A stretch of DNA of 64,000 bases from Streptococcus suis (GCF_016743335.1 NZ_WCJE01000008.1:1-64000); one strand, 5' to 3'; counted from the stretch's first letter, positions 15,735 through 25,781 are shown. Notes: generated from the sequence alone by a model not told the origin. Program-made: numbers and translations.

Positions 15735-17738
15735 ATGACAAAAACACCGTTTTATATCACCACACCGATTTATTATCCGTCTGGCAAGCTCCATATTGGC
15801 TCGGCCTACACAACTATTGCCTGCGATGTCTTGGCTCGCTACAAGCGTCTCATGGGGCACGAGGTTTTCTACCTGACAGGGCTTGATGAGCACGGGCAGA
15901 AGATTGAGGAGAAGGCAAAAGAGGCTGGTTTGACACCTCAAGCCTATGTTGACGGCATGGCGGTTGGCGTTAAAGAGCTCTGGAACTTGCTAGACATCTC
16001 TTACGACAAGTTCATCCGCACGACCGACGATTACCACGAGGAAGTAGTGGCGGCTGTTTTTGAAAAATTGCTGGCGCAGGACGACATTTACTTGGGAGAG
16101 TATTCTGGATGGTACTCCGTATCAGACGAGGAATTTTTCACCGAGAGCCAATTAGAAGAGGTCTTCCGAGATAAAAACGGCAAGGTAACAGGCGGTATCG
16201 CTCCCAGCGGTCACGAGGTTGCCTGGGTTTCAGAAGAATCCTACTTCCTTCGCCTCAGCAAGTATCAGGATAAGTTGGTCGAGTTCTTCAATGCTCACCC
16301 GGACTTTATCCAGCCAGACGGCCGCCTCAATGAAATTATGAAAAACTTCATCGAGCCAGGCTTGGAAGATTTGGCAGTATCTCGGACATCATTTACTTGG
16401 GGCGTGCCTGTACCGTCCAATCCTAAACACGTTGTCTATGTTTGGATTGATGCCCTACTCAACTATGCGACGGCCTTGGGTTATGGTCAGGAAGAAACAG
16501 CCAACTACGACAAGTTCTGGAATGGAACAGTTTACCACATGGTTGGTAAGGACATTCTTCGTTTTCACTCTATTTATTGGCCAATCATGCTCATGATGTT
16601 GGACATGAAGTTGCCAGACCGCTTGGTTGCTCATGGTTGGTTTGTCATGAAAGATGGCAAGATGTCTAAGTCTAAGGGCAATGTGGTCTATCCAGAAATG
16701 TTGGTCGAGCGTTTCGGCTTGGATCCGCTGCGTTACTACCTCATGCGTAGTCTGCCAGTCGGCTCTGACGGGACCTTCACACCAGAAGATTATGTTGGTC
16801 GTATCAACTACGAGCTAGCCAACGACCTTGGAAACTTGCTCAACCGAACGGTTGCTATGATTAACAAGTATTTCGGCGGTCAGGTCCCAACCTTTGTTGC
16901 CAATGTGACTGATTTTGATGCGGACTTGGCGGCAGTAGTAGCTGACAACTTGGCAAGCTACCACACCTACATGGAAGCTGTGGATTATCCACGCGCTTTG
17001 GAAGCTGTTTGGAATATCATTTCCCGTACCAACAAGTACATCGACGAAACTGCACCTTGGGTCTTGGCTAAAGAAGAAGCTGACCGTGACAAGTTGGCAG
17101 CGGTGATGGCTCACCTGACAGCAGGTCTTCGTGTGGTGGCTCATTTGATTCAACCATTTATGATGACGACGTCTAATGCTATTATGGAACAGCTTGGTTT
17201 GGGTACTGCATTTGACCTTGAAAACCTTGACTTTGCAGGTCTTCCAGCTGGTTTGACAGTGGTCGCAAAAGGCACGCCTATCTTCCCACGTCTGGATATG
17301 GAAGAGGAAATCGCCTATATCCAAACCCAAATGGGTGGTAGCTCTGCCATTTCCCAAGAGGAAGAAAAAGAATGGGACCCAGCTGACGTGGAACTCAAAA
17401 ACGAGAAAGCTGCGATCAAGTTCGAGGACTTTGATGCGGTTGAAATCCGCGTGGCCGAAGTCAAGGAAGTGGCCAAGGTGGAGGGATCTGACAAGCTGCT
17501 CAAGTTCCGTCTGGACGCTGGTGATGGACAAGACCGCCAAATCCTGTCTGGTATCGCCAAGTACTATCCGAATGAGCAAGAGTTGGTCGGCAAGAAAGTT
17601 CAAATCGTTGCCAACCTCAAGCCGCGTAAGATGATGGGCTTGCTCAGCCAGGGTATGATCCTCTCAGCCGAACACGACGGCAATTTGACACTCTTAACAG
17701 TCGATCCATCTGTGCCAAACGGCAGTCAGATTGGGTAA
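15735..17738 (+). CDS. metG: Methionyl-tRNA synthetase
   Basis: 667 aa from ATG 15735. An in-frame TTG at 15720 is rejected because the ribosome site GAAAGGA lies inside that extension. Class I signature HIGS begins at His20 and KMSKS lies near residue 308. The anticodon-binding helical domain follows, then a C-terminal EMAP-like tRNA-binding domain from about residue 565 ([11 protein letters not shown]), as in dimeric bacterial enzymes. The Cys4 zinc knuckle is absent, in line with the bacterial short-connective type. It charges tRNA-Met and initiator tRNA. Confidence 0.95.
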   Translation: MTKTPFYITTPIYYPSGKLHIGSAYTTIACDVLARYKRLMGHEVFYLTGLDEHGQKIEEKAKEAGLTPQAYVDGMAVGVKELWNLLDISYDKFIRTTDDYHEEVVAAVFEKLLAQDDIYLGEYSGWYSVSDEEFFTESQLEEVFRDKNGKVTGGIAPSGHEVAWVSEESYFLRLSKYQDKLVEFFNAHPDFIQPDGRLNEIMKNFIEPGLEDLAVSRTSFTWGVPVPSNPKHVVYVWIDALLNYATALGYGQEETANYDKFWNGTVYHMVGKDILRFHSIYWPIMLMMLDMKLPDRLVAHGWFVMKDGKMSKSKGNVVYPEMLVERFGLDPLRYYLMRSLPVGSDGTFTPEDYVGRINYELANDLGNLLNRTVAMINKYFGGQVPTFVANVTDFDADLAAVVADNLASYHTYMEAVDYPRALEAVWNIISRTNKYIDETAPWVLAKEEADRDKLAAVMAHLTAGLRVVAHLIQPFMMTTSNAIMEQLGLGTAFDLENLDFAGLPAGLTVVAKGTPIFPRLDMEEEIAYIQTQMGGSSAISQEEEKEWDPADVELKNEKAAIKFEDFDAVEIRVAEVKEVAKVEGSDKLLKFRLDAGDGQDRQILSGIAKYYPNEQELVGKKVQIVANLKPRKMMGLLSQGMILSAEHDGNLTLLTVDPSVPNGSQIG

Positions 17739-17755
17739 AATTGCTTAGAAAAGAC

Positions 17756-17786
17756 ACAAAAACCAGCCTAATCAGCTGGTTTTTTG
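17756..17786. terminator. Bidirectional terminator
   Basis: AAAAACCAGC pairs with GCTGGTTTTTT between the convergent metG and GNAT genes. Confidence 0.85.
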
Positions 17787-18334
17787 AGTGCTTTCCATTC
17801 CTCTTCTAGAATGGACATAATGAGTGTATCGGTGTAGCCATCTGCTGTCTTTTGGCTGTCCCGTTTGATACCTTCCAAACGAAAGCCAGCTTTTTCATAG
17901 GCACGTTTGGCGCGTGGATTGAAGGAAAAAACTTCCAGTTCCAAGCGATGTAAGCCAACCTGCTCAAAAGCAAAGTCTCTGGTCTTTTCAACTGCCCAAG
18001 AGCCCAATCCTTGTCCCAGATAACCCTCGTCAAAGATAACGATACGGAAGTTAGCAGAGCTGTTTTCCCTATCCAGTTCATTGATAACCGATTCGCCGAT
18101 GAAGGTCCCGTCAGGTGCCATCAGCATAAAATCAAACCGTTCAGAGTCGTTGACAATTCGATTGTAGTAGCTGACTACATCTTCTTTTCTATAAGTTCCC
18201 GAACTCCCCGTCAGGCGATAAATTTCAGCAGAAGGCTTGGTAAAACAGTCCTCATAATACTTCTCCGCAAAGCCCGCTTGGAAGGACTGCAAGACAAAGC
18301 CGTCCTTTTCCCATTTGGCAATTTTTTTGGTCAT
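17768..18334 (-). CDS. GNAT-family N-acetyltransferase (RimJ/RimL-like)
   Basis: 188 aa from the ATG at 18334, preceded by GGAAAGGAG; an upstream in-frame start at 18370 lacks a site. The acetyl-CoA binding motif is visible in the form GYLGQGLGSWAVEKT, and the later NPRAKRAYEKAGFRLEG is typical of RimJ/RimL-type acetyltransferases. Substrate unknown. The gene's last codons overlap the terminator shared with metG. Confidence 0.85.
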   Translation of the reverse strand: MTKKIAKWEKDGFVLQSFQAGFAEKYYEDCFTKPSAEIYRLTGSSGTYRKEDVVSYYNRIVNDSERFDFMLMAPDGTFIGESVINELDRENSSANFRIVIFDEGYLGQGLGSWAVEKTRDFAFEQVGLHRLELEVFSFNPRAKRAYEKAGFRLEGIKRDSQKTADGYTDTLIMSILEEEWKALKKPAD

Positions 18335-18401
18335 TTTTACTCTCCTTTCCAACATTTTACATTTTACCACAAGTTGCGAACTAATATAGAAAGGAGGTTC
18401 T

Positions 18402-19343
18402 ATGTTAGTTGCACTTGATGAAGACCGACAAATTTTTAATCTTTTGGAAAATCCTGCGCCACAAGGTCGCTATTCCTGTCCAGGTTGTGGAGGCCTGGTC
18501 CGATACAAATCCGGAAAAGTTCTGCGTTCGCATTTTGCCCATGTCACCCTACGGGATTGCACATACTTTTCCGAGAATGAGTCAGCCCAGCATCTGTCCC
18601 TCAAGTCCAGTCTGTATAAGTGGTTACAGGGTCAGGAAGAAGTAGAGTTAGAGGCCTATCTTCCTGCAACCAAGCAGGTGGCAGATCTCTTGGTCAATCA
18701 GCAACTTGCCTTGGAAGTCCAATGTTCCAGTCTACCCATTTCACGCTTGCAGGAACGGACTATGGCCTACCAACAAGCAGGTATAGCTGTTCTGTGGCTT
18801 CTGGGAAAGGATCTCTGGCTTGGAGAACGGCTGACCAATCTCCACAAGCAATTCCTCTCTTTTAGTATGAACATGGGTTTTCACCTCTGGGAATTGGATG
18901 ACGAGAAAAAAGAATTGCGTCTTCGTTACCTTATTCATGAAGACTTACGAGGTAAGGTCCACTGTCTGACCAAGGCCTTTCCCTTTGGTCAAGGGAATTT
19001 ACTAGATATTTTACGGCTTCCCTTTGCCAAGCAAGCCTTGTCCTATTTTACTTGTTCGGTTGATCAGGATTTGCTGGACTATGTTGCCAAGCAACTCTAT
19101 TACCGAGTTCCCAAGTGGATGAACTTGCAGGCGGAGGCCTACCAGCAAGGGAAAAACTTGCTCAGTCAGTCCTTGGATGACTTCTATCCCCAAATCCGTC
19201 TGCCCAGCTCTGCTATTGGCTTTGCCCAAATCAAACAAGACCTGACACCGATTTACCAAGCATTTGATCTGTTTTACGACAAAGCAAAAGATAAGAGAAA
19301 ACAAATCTTGTATCCACCTATAATTTATAGACAACTTGTGTAA
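18402..19343 (+). CDS. coiA: Competence protein CoiA
   Basis: A 313-aa CoiA-family protein: N-terminal zinc-finger-like CPGCGG followed by the FAH motif, then a nuclease-like region with LEVQCS (Glu/Gln of a PD-(D/E)XK-type site) and a long C-terminal helical part. Known in streptococci as a late competence gene involved in recombination of incoming DNA. AAAGGAGG precedes the ATG. A sequence like a degenerate ComX box (TTGCGAACTA) lies directly upstream but is too weak and too close to call. Confidence 0.9.
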   Translation: MLVALDEDRQIFNLLENPAPQGRYSCPGCGGLVRYKSGKVLRSHFAHVTLRDCTYFSENESAQHLSLKSSLYKWLQGQEEVELEAYLPATKQVADLLVNQQLALEVQCSSLPISRLQERTMAYQQAGIAVLWLLGKDLWLGERLTNLHKQFLSFSMNMGFHLWELDDEKKELRLRYLIHEDLRGKVHCLTKAFPFGQGNLLDILRLPFAKQALSYFTCSVDQDLLDYVAKQLYYRVPKWMNLQAEAYQQGKNLLSQSLDDFYPQIRLPSSAIGFAQIKQDLTPIYQAFDLFYDKAKDKRKQILYPPIIYRQLV

Positions 19344-19347
19344 ATAA

Positions 19348-19356
19348 TGATATAAT
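19348..19356 (+). promoter_or_regulatory. Extended -10 promoter of the lipoprotein gene
   Basis: TGATATAAT at 19348-19356, about 30 bases before the ATG, followed by ACAAGGAGG. Confidence 0.65.
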
Positions 19357-19386
19357 AAAAGAAAAGGTTTACAAGGAGGTCTTGTT

Positions 19387-20013
19387 ATGAAATTTAGTCG
19401 TTTTACCTTAGTAAGTGCTTCTTTGCTACTATTGTTTAGCTTATCGGCCTGTGCTGTAAGTCATGAGGAGGGGCAAACCACCACAGCCTCCAGTCAGCAA
19501 GTGCAAACAATCAATGAGGAAGAAGCACAGAAGTTTACCTCCCAGCATAGTCAGACAGTAGCCTCTAAAGAAGTAGCAGAGGGTGGAGGGACACTCATAG
19601 TCTTTGAAGATGGTACGGAATACCTTTTCACTGATGAATATTATATGCTTTCCTATCCAAGTGGTTGTAAGGTGACCTATTTTGACGAAAGTGGTGATTA
19701 TACTGTAGCGACTGACAAATACGAAGGTGAGGAGAAGGCAAGTGAGGCTACGGGACAGATTGGACAGTATTTTGTGGCTAGTGGCTACTCTATTTCTTTT
19801 GCAAATGATGGACATTTAACGGTTGACCTACAAGGAAACTTTGTTCATCAGGCTAATAATCAGGAGAAAAGAGGAAGTATCAAAGAGGCTGAAGGAAGCA
19901 GTTACGTTGACGGTTTGTTAAACAAATATGGCATCCCTAACCTTGCCTTTTATGACAGTTTTGTCAAAGAAGCAGTAGCAGATGCCAAGACCTACTTTAC
20001 TGCTGATGAGTAA
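19387..20013 (+). CDS. Lipoprotein of unknown function
   Basis: 208 aa with a signal peptide and lipobox LSAC (Cys21), so it is expected to be lipid-anchored on the outer face. The mature part starts with a Ser/Thr/Gln-rich linker and then a small beta-rich domain. No enzymatic motif seen. It has its own promoter and a strong terminator. Confidence 0.8.
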   Translation: MKFSRFTLVSASLLLLFSLSACAVSHEEGQTTTASSQQVQTINEEEAQKFTSQHSQTVASKEVAEGGGTLIVFEDGTEYLFTDEYYMLSYPSGCKVTYFDESGDYTVATDKYEGEEKASEATGQIGQYFVASGYSISFANDGHLTVDLQGNFVHQANNQEKRGSIKEAEGSSYVDGLLNKYGIPNLAFYDSFVKEAVADAKTYFTADE

Positions 20014-20020
20014 CTTGTAA

Positions 20021-20055
20021 GCCCTCACTTTCCGTTGGAAAGTGGGGCATTTTTA
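20021..20055 (+). terminator. Rho-independent terminator
   Basis: GCCCTCACTTTCC pairs over 13 positions with GGAAAGTGGGGC, with a T tail. Confidence 0.85.
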
Positions 20056-20085
20056 TGTTAGAATATTTTTTACGGAGGATTAATT

Positions 20086-21888
20086 ATGTCTAAACAACGT
20101 TACGAAATTGAAGAAAAATACCAGTGGGACTTGACCACCATTTTCCCAACCGATGATGCCTGGGAGGCAGAACTTGCAGATTTACAAGCTGAAACTGAAA
20201 AAACAAAAGAATTTGCAGGTCATTTGCTGGACTCAGCTAAAAGTCTCTTAGAAATTAGCGAAACGCAGCTTGGTCTTATGCGTCGCATTGAAAAACTCTA
20301 TGTCTATGCGTCTATGAAGAACGACCAAGATACTCGTGAAGGCAAATATCAGGAATTTCAAGCTAAGGCCATGGGCTTGTATGCTGCCTTTTCACAGGCT
20401 TTTGCCTTCTATGAGCCTGAATTTATGGCCATTACTGAAGAGCAGTTGGAAGCCTTTAAGGCAGAAGAGCCTACTCTTGTTCAATACAGCCACCAATTTG
20501 AAAAACTTTTAGCGGCTAAGGACCATGTCCTGTCACAAGAGGTAGAAGAAGTCCTTGCGGCGACCAGCGAGATTTTCGAATCACCTGCTGAAACCTTCTC
20601 AGTCTTGGACAATGCCAGTCTGCGTTTCCCAGAAATCGCAGATGAAGACGGTCACTTGGTGCCACTTTCACACGGAAACTACATCCACTTTATGGAGTCT
20701 AAAAACCGTGATGTCCGCCAAGAAGCCTATGAAGCTATGTACGGTACCTACGAGCAGTTCCAGCATACATACGCTAAGACCCTTCAGTCTAATGTCAAGG
20801 TCAATAACCTGAAAGCTCGTTTACGGAAGTACGATTCAGCCCGTCACGCATCACTTGCAGCTAATTTCATTCCAGAATCCGTTTACGATACATTAGTGGC
20901 GGCAGTCAACAAGCACCTTCCGCTCTTGCACCGTTATATCAATTTGCGTAAGAAACTCTTGGGTATTGAGGACTTGAAGATGTACGATATGTACACACCA
21001 TTGTCAGATTTTAGTACCAAGATTTCTTATGAAGATGCTCTTAAAAAATGCCAAGAAACCTTGGAAATCTTTGGTGAGGATTATTCGGCTATCGTTAAAG
21101 AAGCTTTTGAAAATCGCTGGATTGATGTTCATGTTAATGAAGGAAAACGTTCAGGTGCATATTCAGGAGGTGCCTACGACACCAACGCCTTCATGCTTCT
21201 CAATTGGCAGGATAATTTGGATAATATGTACACCCTTATCCATGAAACAGGGCATTCTCTTCACTCTATGTTGACTCGTAAGACTCAACCCTATGTCTAT
21301 GGTCATTATTCACTTTTCTTGGCAGAAATTGCTTCAACAACCAATGAAAATCTCCTAACAGAAAAACTCTTGGCAGAAGTAGAAGATGATAAGGAACGCT
21401 TTGCTATTCTTAACCATTACCTAGATGGTTTCCGTGGTACAGTCTTCCGCCAGACCCAATTTGCCGAGTTTGAGCAAGCTATCTACAAGGCAGACCAGGA
21501 AGGTCAAGTCTTGACGGCTGATTTCCTCAATGAATTGTACGGTCAGACAAACGAGAAATACTACGGACTTTCTGCCGAAGAAAATCCAGAAATCCAGTTT
21601 GAGTGGGCTCGTATTCCACATTTCTATTACAATTTCTATGTCTATCAGTATGCGACAGGTTTTGCGGCAGCATCAGCTCTAGCAAACAAGATTGTCAATG
21701 GTAGCCCAGAAGACAAAGAAAACTATCTCAACTACTTAAAGGCTGGTAGCTCAGATTACTCCCTCAATGTCATCGCTAAGGCTGGCGTAGACATGACCAA
21801 GGAAGATTACCTCAATGATGCCTTCAAGGTATTTGAGGCTCGTTTGGAAGAATTAGAAGCTCTAGTTGAGAAAGGTGTGCACCTCTAA
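20086..21888 (+). CDS. pepF: Oligoendopeptidase F
   Basis: A 600-aa M3B zinc metallopeptidase that cuts short peptides in the cytosol. The zinc site is HETGH (His386, Glu387, His390), with the downstream third ligand Glu in the [10 protein letters not shown] segment. Length and the N-terminal helical region are normal. ACGGAGG precedes the ATG. The following gene starts one base after its stop. Confidence 0.94.
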   Translation: MSKQRYEIEEKYQWDLTTIFPTDDAWEAELADLQAETEKTKEFAGHLLDSAKSLLEISETQLGLMRRIEKLYVYASMKNDQDTREGKYQEFQAKAMGLYAAFSQAFAFYEPEFMAITEEQLEAFKAEEPTLVQYSHQFEKLLAAKDHVLSQEVEEVLAATSEIFESPAETFSVLDNASLRFPEIADEDGHLVPLSHGNYIHFMESKNRDVRQEAYEAMYGTYEQFQHTYAKTLQSNVKVNNLKARLRKYDSARHASLAANFIPESVYDTLVAAVNKHLPLLHRYINLRKKLLGIEDLKMYDMYTPLSDFSTKISYEDALKKCQETLEIFGEDYSAIVKEAFENRWIDVHVNEGKRSGAYSGGAYDTNAFMLLNWQDNLDNMYTLIHETGHSLHSMLTRKTQPYVYGHYSLFLAEIASTTNENLLTEKLLAEVEDDKERFAILNHYLDGFRGTVFRQTQFAEFEQAIYKADQEGQVLTADFLNELYGQTNEKYYGLSAEENPEIQFEWARIPHFYYNFYVYQYATGFAAASALANKIVNGSPEDKENYLNYLKAGSSDYSLNVIAKAGVDMTKEDYLNDAFKVFEARLEELEALVEKGVHL

Positions 21889-21889
21889 T

Positions 21890-22333
21890 ATGATTTCCTA
21901 TAAACGTTCGATTGTCATTCCCAGTGTGATTAGCCTTGTTTTAATCTTGCTGGGTCTTGGTGGTTTGACTAGACCTGAACCTTCTGTGGGAAGTGTCGTC
22001 TATTTGATATTTTTACAACCTTTGCTGGTTTATTTATATATATTGAGAAAACAAAAGGCTGTTTTTATCTTGACGAAACAGCACCTAGAATTTCAAGAAC
22101 ACTTTTGGAGTGAACGCCAGCGCCATTCGTTAGAAGAGATTGCGGAGATTCGATACATGGTTTCTCCTGTCTATCGTGGCTATCAGTCGAAACGTTTGCG
22201 AATCGTAGGAAATAAGGGAGCGCTACTTGCAGTCGTCAATTTGAATAAGCTTGATGGTGCAGATTTTAATGATATTTACCATTTTGTAGAGCAAGTAGCA
22301 CCGCATATAAGATGGGATTTTTCAAATTCATAA
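21890..22333 (+). CDS. Small membrane protein with PH-like domain
   Basis: About 147 aa from the ATG at 21890, one base after the pepF stop, with AAAGG inside the pepF end. Two hydrophobic segments (residues about 10-28 and 38-55) precede a beta-rich domain (FILTKQHLEFQEHFWSERQ...) resembling bacterial PH-like domains. Unknown role; probably co-transcribed with pepF. Confidence 0.65.
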   Translation: MISYKRSIVIPSVISLVLILLGLGGLTRPEPSVGSVVYLIFLQPLLVYLYILRKQKAVFILTKQHLEFQEHFWSERQRHSLEEIAEIRYMVSPVYRGYQSKRLRIVGNKGALLAVVNLNKLDGADFNDIYHFVEQVAPHIRWDFSNS

Positions 22334-22343
22334 TGGAGGTATT

Positions 22344-22892
22344 ATGTTAACGGAAGAACAACTACAGGACATTTTTGAACTGGCAGACCTCATGTCAAAT
22401 GGTGACAGGGAGCTATTTCTTCAACTTAGGGATGTGGTTTTTGCTAGTGATCCGAATCAGATTCTAGACTCTATTGAACGCATCTTAGAACCAGATTCAT
22501 TCGATGATTTCTTGGACCGTGTTGGGGAGTCTGAAAAGGAAAATCTTTGGTTAATCTTGATAAAATTACTAGAGCATTTTAATTATATTTGTGTGCGTGA
22601 TTATAAGGATAATCTTGAAGAGTTTATCTACTTTTTTGACCGTCTTCATCAAGTCCGCAATGCAGGGATTTCTCTCAAATTGGATTCAGTTGGATTAAAT
22701 CCAGCTGCCTCTATTTCAGAATGGGCAAGAGTTGTTGATAGCAAATATCTTGATGAAAACTTTTGTCTAGGGGCAGTAGATATGGACACGGATAGTTACT
22801 ATCTCTTTTTCAGTAAGCAAGAGACTTTTGTCCGACTTCAAGAACTAGCTGGAAATTTAGGGTATCGAATTGATTACGCTAAAAATATGTAA
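22344..22892 (+). CDS. DUF6630-like cytosolic protein
   Basis: A 182-aa acidic protein. The C-terminal pattern (LDENFCLGAVDMDTDSYYLFF) is typical of uncharacterised proteins grouped as DUF6630; the name is from recall and not certain. ATGGAGG precedes the ATG. It probably continues the pepF transcript. A hairpin AAAAGGT...ACCTTTT follows (22896-22919). Confidence 0.6.
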   Translation: MLTEEQLQDIFELADLMSNGDRELFLQLRDVVFASDPNQILDSIERILEPDSFDDFLDRVGESEKENLWLILIKLLEHFNYICVRDYKDNLEEFIYFFDRLHQVRNAGISLKLDSVGLNPAASISEWARVVDSKYLDENFCLGAVDMDTDSYYLFFSKQETFVRLQELAGNLGYRIDYAKNM

Positions 22893-22950
22893 AGAAAAGG
22901 TGGGGAAACCTACCTTTTAGCGTGTTGAGGAAGAAAATCTTGTCGGCTTA

Positions 22951-22959
22951 TGATATAAT
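22951..22959 (+). promoter_or_regulatory. Extended -10 promoter placed at the start codon of the O-methyltransferase
   Basis: TGATATAAT at 22951-22959; transcription is expected to start around 22965-22967, at or next to the ATG at 22967. Confidence 0.6.
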
Positions 22960-22966
22960 GGACTCT

Positions 22967-23686
22967 ATGGTCGAATCATATAGTAAAAACGCAAATCACA
23001 ATATGCGCCGTCCGGTTGTCAAGGAAGAAATTGTGGATTTTATGCGAACACGTCAGGCGCAAAATACAGGTTTTTTGAAAGAACTGGAAGAGTTTGCTCG
23101 TCAAGAAAATATTCCAGTTATCCCTCACGAAACGGTAGCTTATTTCCGCTTGCTGATGCAGACACTCCAACCTAAACGTATTTTAGAAATTGGAACTGCT
23201 ATTGGCTTTTCTGCGTTACTGATGGCTGAAAATAGTCCGAATTCGAAGATTACAACGATTGATCGAAATGAAGAAATGATTAGCTTTGCAAAGGAAAATT
23301 TTGCCAAATATGATCAGCGCCAGCAGATTGAATTGCTGGAAGGGGAAGCCATGGACATTCTTCCGACTTTACCAGATGACGCATATGATTTTGTTTTCAT
23401 GGATTCTGCTAAATCAAAATATATTGTATTTTTACCAGAAGTCTTGAAAAAGGTCAAAGTAGGCGGTCTAATCATTTTGGATGACATCTTCCAAGGAGGA
23501 GATGTTGCCAAAGACATCAAGGATGTCAGAAGAGGGCAGCGCACTATTTATAAGGGATTGCAACGTTTATTCGATGCGACTTTGGATAATCCAGATGTGA
23601 CTGCTAGTCTTATTTCCATGAGTGACGGTCTCCTTATGTTGAGGAAAAATAGGGAAAATGTTGACTTAAAACATACAGAAATTTAA
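22967..23686 (+). CDS. O-methyltransferase (TrmR/YrrM-like)
   Basis: 239 aa from ATG 22967. SAM-binding motif ILEIGTAIGFSALLMA and the acidic end of strand 2 (TTIDRNEE), then DFVFMDSAK and LIILDDIF, the metal-binding Asp-Asp of class I O-methyltransferases. Related YrrM/TrmR enzymes methylate 5-hydroxyuridine in tRNA; the same substrate is likely but unproven. No ribosome site precedes this ATG, and the promoter -10 ends only eight bases upstream, so the mRNA may be leaderless. Confidence 0.8.
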   Translation: MVESYSKNANHNMRRPVVKEEIVDFMRTRQAQNTGFLKELEEFARQENIPVIPHETVAYFRLLMQTLQPKRILEIGTAIGFSALLMAENSPNSKITTIDRNEEMISFAKENFAKYDQRQQIELLEGEAMDILPTLPDDAYDFVFMDSAKSKYIVFLPEVLKKVKVGGLIILDDIFQGGDVAKDIKDVRRGQRTIYKGLQRLFDATLDNPDVTASLISMSDGLLMLRKNRENVDLKHTEI

Positions 23687-23704
23687 GAAGTTTTTAAGCT
23701 TTTG

Positions 23705-23713
23705 TGTTATAAT
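23705..23713 (+). promoter_or_regulatory. Extended -10 promoter of prsA
   Basis: TGTTATAAT at 23705-23713. AAAGGAGAG follows before the ATG at 23748. Confidence 0.65.
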
Positions 23714-23747
23714 GAAAGGGTTAACGAAAAAAAGGAGAGAGTTTCTA

Positions 23748-24749
23748 ATGAAACAAACTAAAAAAATTCTTGCAGGTGCAGTAACACTCTTTGCTGCAGT
23801 AACACTCGCTGCTTGTTCCAATGCAGCTGATAAAGATATCATTACGATGAAAGGGAATACGATTACTGTGTCTGAGTTTTATGAGAAGGTAAAAACAAAC
23901 TCTCAAGCTCAACAAGTTCTATTGTCAATGATTATTAGTAATGTATTTGAAGACCAGTATGGTGACAAAGTGACTGCAAAAGAAGTCGATGAGGCTTATG
24001 ACAAAATGGCAGAGCAATATGGTGATTCATTTGCAACAGCTCTTTCTTCAGCTGGCTTGACTCAAGAAACTTACAAAGAACAAATCCGTACTAATAAATT
24101 AGTTGAGTATGCTGTAAAACAGGCCGCTGAGAAGGAATTGACTGATGAGAACTACAAGGCAGCTTATGATGCCTATACCCCAGAAGTAACAGCACGTGTC
24201 ATCAAATTGACAGACGAAGCTAAGGCAAAAGAAGTTTTAGCTGCAGCACAAGCTGAAGGTGCAGATTTTGCTCAATTGGCAAAAGACAATTCTACGGATA
24301 CTGCTACAAAAGACAATGGAGGCGAAGTAAAATTCGATTCAACTTCAACAACTGTTCCTACAGAAGTTCAAAAAGCGGTCTTTGCTTTGGATGCAGGTCA
24401 AGTAGGGGCCTCCGTTATTTCAGTAGTAGATATGACAACTTATACAACTAGCTACTATGTTGTAAAATTGGAAGCGAAGTCAGAAAAATCTGCCAACTGG
24501 GAAGACTACAAAGATAAGTTGAAAGAGATTATTCTGGCGCAAAAGCAAAGTGATTCAACATTTGTTGCTACTGTGCTAAAAGAAGCGCTCCAAAAAGCAA
24601 ACGTTAAGGTTAAAGACAGTGCTTTCCAAAATCTTCTTTCACAATATGTGACAACAGAAGAAAGCAGTTCTTCATCAACGGAAAGTAGTTCTTCGTCGAC
24701 TGAAAGCTCTTCTTCTACAACAGAATCTTCTAGTTCTTCAGGTCAATAA
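23748..24749 (+). CDS. prsA: Foldase PrsA (peptidyl-prolyl isomerase lipoprotein)
   Basis: 333 aa from ATG 23748; a frame from 23712 lies upstream of the AAAGGAG site. Signal peptide and lipobox LAAC; the mature protein is anchored outside the membrane and folds secreted proteins. The N-terminal SurA-like helical part is followed by a parvulin domain around residues 140-245 (ARVIKLTDEAKAKEV..., NGGEVKF, VFALDAGQ). The last 30 or so residues are a Ser/Thr/Glu-rich low-complexity tail, unusual for the family and possibly a wall-spanning linker. Confidence 0.93.
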   Translation: MKQTKKILAGAVTLFAAVTLAACSNAADKDIITMKGNTITVSEFYEKVKTNSQAQQVLLSMIISNVFEDQYGDKVTAKEVDEAYDKMAEQYGDSFATALSSAGLTQETYKEQIRTNKLVEYAVKQAAEKELTDENYKAAYDAYTPEVTARVIKLTDEAKAKEVLAAAQAEGADFAQLAKDNSTDTATKDNGGEVKFDSTSTTVPTEVQKAVFALDAGQVGASVISVVDMTTYTTSYYVVKLEAKSEKSANWEDYKDKLKEIILAQKQSDSTFVATVLKEALQKANVKVKDSAFQNLLSQYVTTEESSSSSTESSSSSTESSSSTTESSSSSGQ

Positions 24750-24754
24750 TTGAC

Positions 24755-25105
24755 GTTTTACTTATTAAGAATAGATACTTGATTACTTAGTTCAGAAAAT
24801 TGGCGGTTGTTGCGAGCCATCTAGGCCAAGTATCTTGCTACTTAATAGAACAATTGAATATGAGAACCTGTATTCGCAGTTTAGTACTTCTATCTAAGTC
24901 TAGTTTTTCAGCTACTCATCGTTAGTTTTTTTCAAAATACAGTCGTATTACCTTAAAAACTGCTTTGATTAGCGAAATGCTATCTCTTATATACGAGTGC
25001 TTCACTTGTAAACATAGGTTATGAAATGAGAATGACAAGTCATTGAATGAAGGTGGTACCGCGGTTTTTCGCCCTTCGTTTGATTTCTTGTTATTTTTTT
25101 GGAGG
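24755..25105 (+). promoter_or_regulatory. T-box leader (tRNA-sensing riboswitch), probably for alanine
   Basis: The conserved T-box core TGAAGGTGGTACCGCGG lies at 25048-25064. A competing terminator follows: CAAG...TGAAGG (25036-25053) with CCTTCG...CTTG (25073-25090) and TTATTTTTTT. A hairpin ACGAGTG/CACTTGT precedes the core, as stem III would. GATACTTG (24774) and CAAGTATC (24819) form an upstream stem. The UGGU bulge fits a tRNA with discriminator A, which tRNA-Ala has. The specifier codon could not be placed. The leader is about 1 kb before alaS, with one gene and a repeat block between. Confidence 0.85.
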
Positions 25106-25110
25106 TTATC

Positions 25111-25596
25111 ATGAAGCAATTTCAAGTGAAACAGCGCTTTACCTTTGGTGGTGAAAAATTTGATATTCGTGATAGTTTTGGGGATCTTGCTTATCAAGTG
25201 GAGGGCTCTTTTCTCGAAATTCCAAAACGATTTATCGTGACCAATTCTAGAGGTGGGGAAGTTTGTCAGATTACTAAGAAGTTTTTGACCTTCCTGCCCC
25301 AGTTTACCATTGATATGGCAGATGGTCATTCTTTCTACTTGCAAAAGGAATTTACTTTTTTTAAGGATCGCTATACTGTGGAAAATCTAGGTTTAATCCT
25401 AGACGGAAATATCTGGGATTTGGATTTTCGCTTGAAAAGGCCAGATGGTATGCTCGTAGCTGAAATCTCCAAAGAACTCTTTCATTTAACTTCTCATTAC
25501 TCCGTTACTGTATTGGAGGACTCCTATGCAGATTTGGTCATTTCCTTGGTGGTCGCAATTGACTACATCGAAATGATGGAAGATGCATCGAATTAA
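25111..25596 (+). CDS. LURP-one-related (YxjI-like) protein
   Basis: 161 aa. Pattern of alternating strands with a buried helix (FDIRDSFGDLAYQVEGSF..., KFLTFLPQFTIDM, FTFFKDRYTV) typical of the tubby-like LURP-one family (B. subtilis YxjI). Cytosolic, function unknown. TTTGGAGG lies right after the T-run of the T-box terminator, so it is the first gene the T-box can control. Confidence 0.8.
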   Translation: MKQFQVKQRFTFGGEKFDIRDSFGDLAYQVEGSFLEIPKRFIVTNSRGGEVCQITKKFLTFLPQFTIDMADGHSFYLQKEFTFFKDRYTVENLGLILDGNIWDLDFRLKRPDGMLVAEISKELFHLTSHYSVTVLEDSYADLVISLVVAIDYIEMMEDASN

Positions 25597-25613
25597 TCGT
25601 GAAATAATCATTC

Positions 25614-25735
25614 AGTTTAACTGGTCCGTTAAATTGAACCCGCCTAACTATCACTTATGAAAGGAAATGTTCAATTTAGATAATTTTCTGAATTGAACCG
25701 GCCCGGAAGGCTCGCTTCTTTCTAATAATTTTTCA
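25614..25735. repeat. Repeat copy R1a
   Basis: Contains TATGAAAGGAAATGTTCAAT and GTTAAATTGAACCCGCC plus GGCCCGGAAGGCTCG, all found again, reordered, at 25925-25990. Short palindromes TTAACTGGTCCGTTAA and CAATTTAG...CTGAATTG suggest a structured element. Confidence 0.6.
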
Positions 25736-25781
25736 AAATATCTAAACGAAAGGAAAGGGCATCGAGTTTATTCTGAAATGA

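Noticed and set aside
16815-17603. Long open frame on the minus strand within metG
   Set aside because: It mirrors the metG coding frame, is rich in His/Cys/Gln from reversed codons, and has no ribosome site.
18370-18390. Possible ComX (late competence) box upstream of coiA
   Set aside because: TTGCGAACTA differs from TACGAATA by substitutions and an inserted base, and would start the mRNA almost on the ribosome site; not strong enough to call.
24774-24826. GATACTTG/CAAGTATC stem as a complete T-box stem I with readable specifier
   Set aside because: The enclosed segment is short and both GCC and GCT triplets occur nearby; the specifier cannot be fixed by eye.
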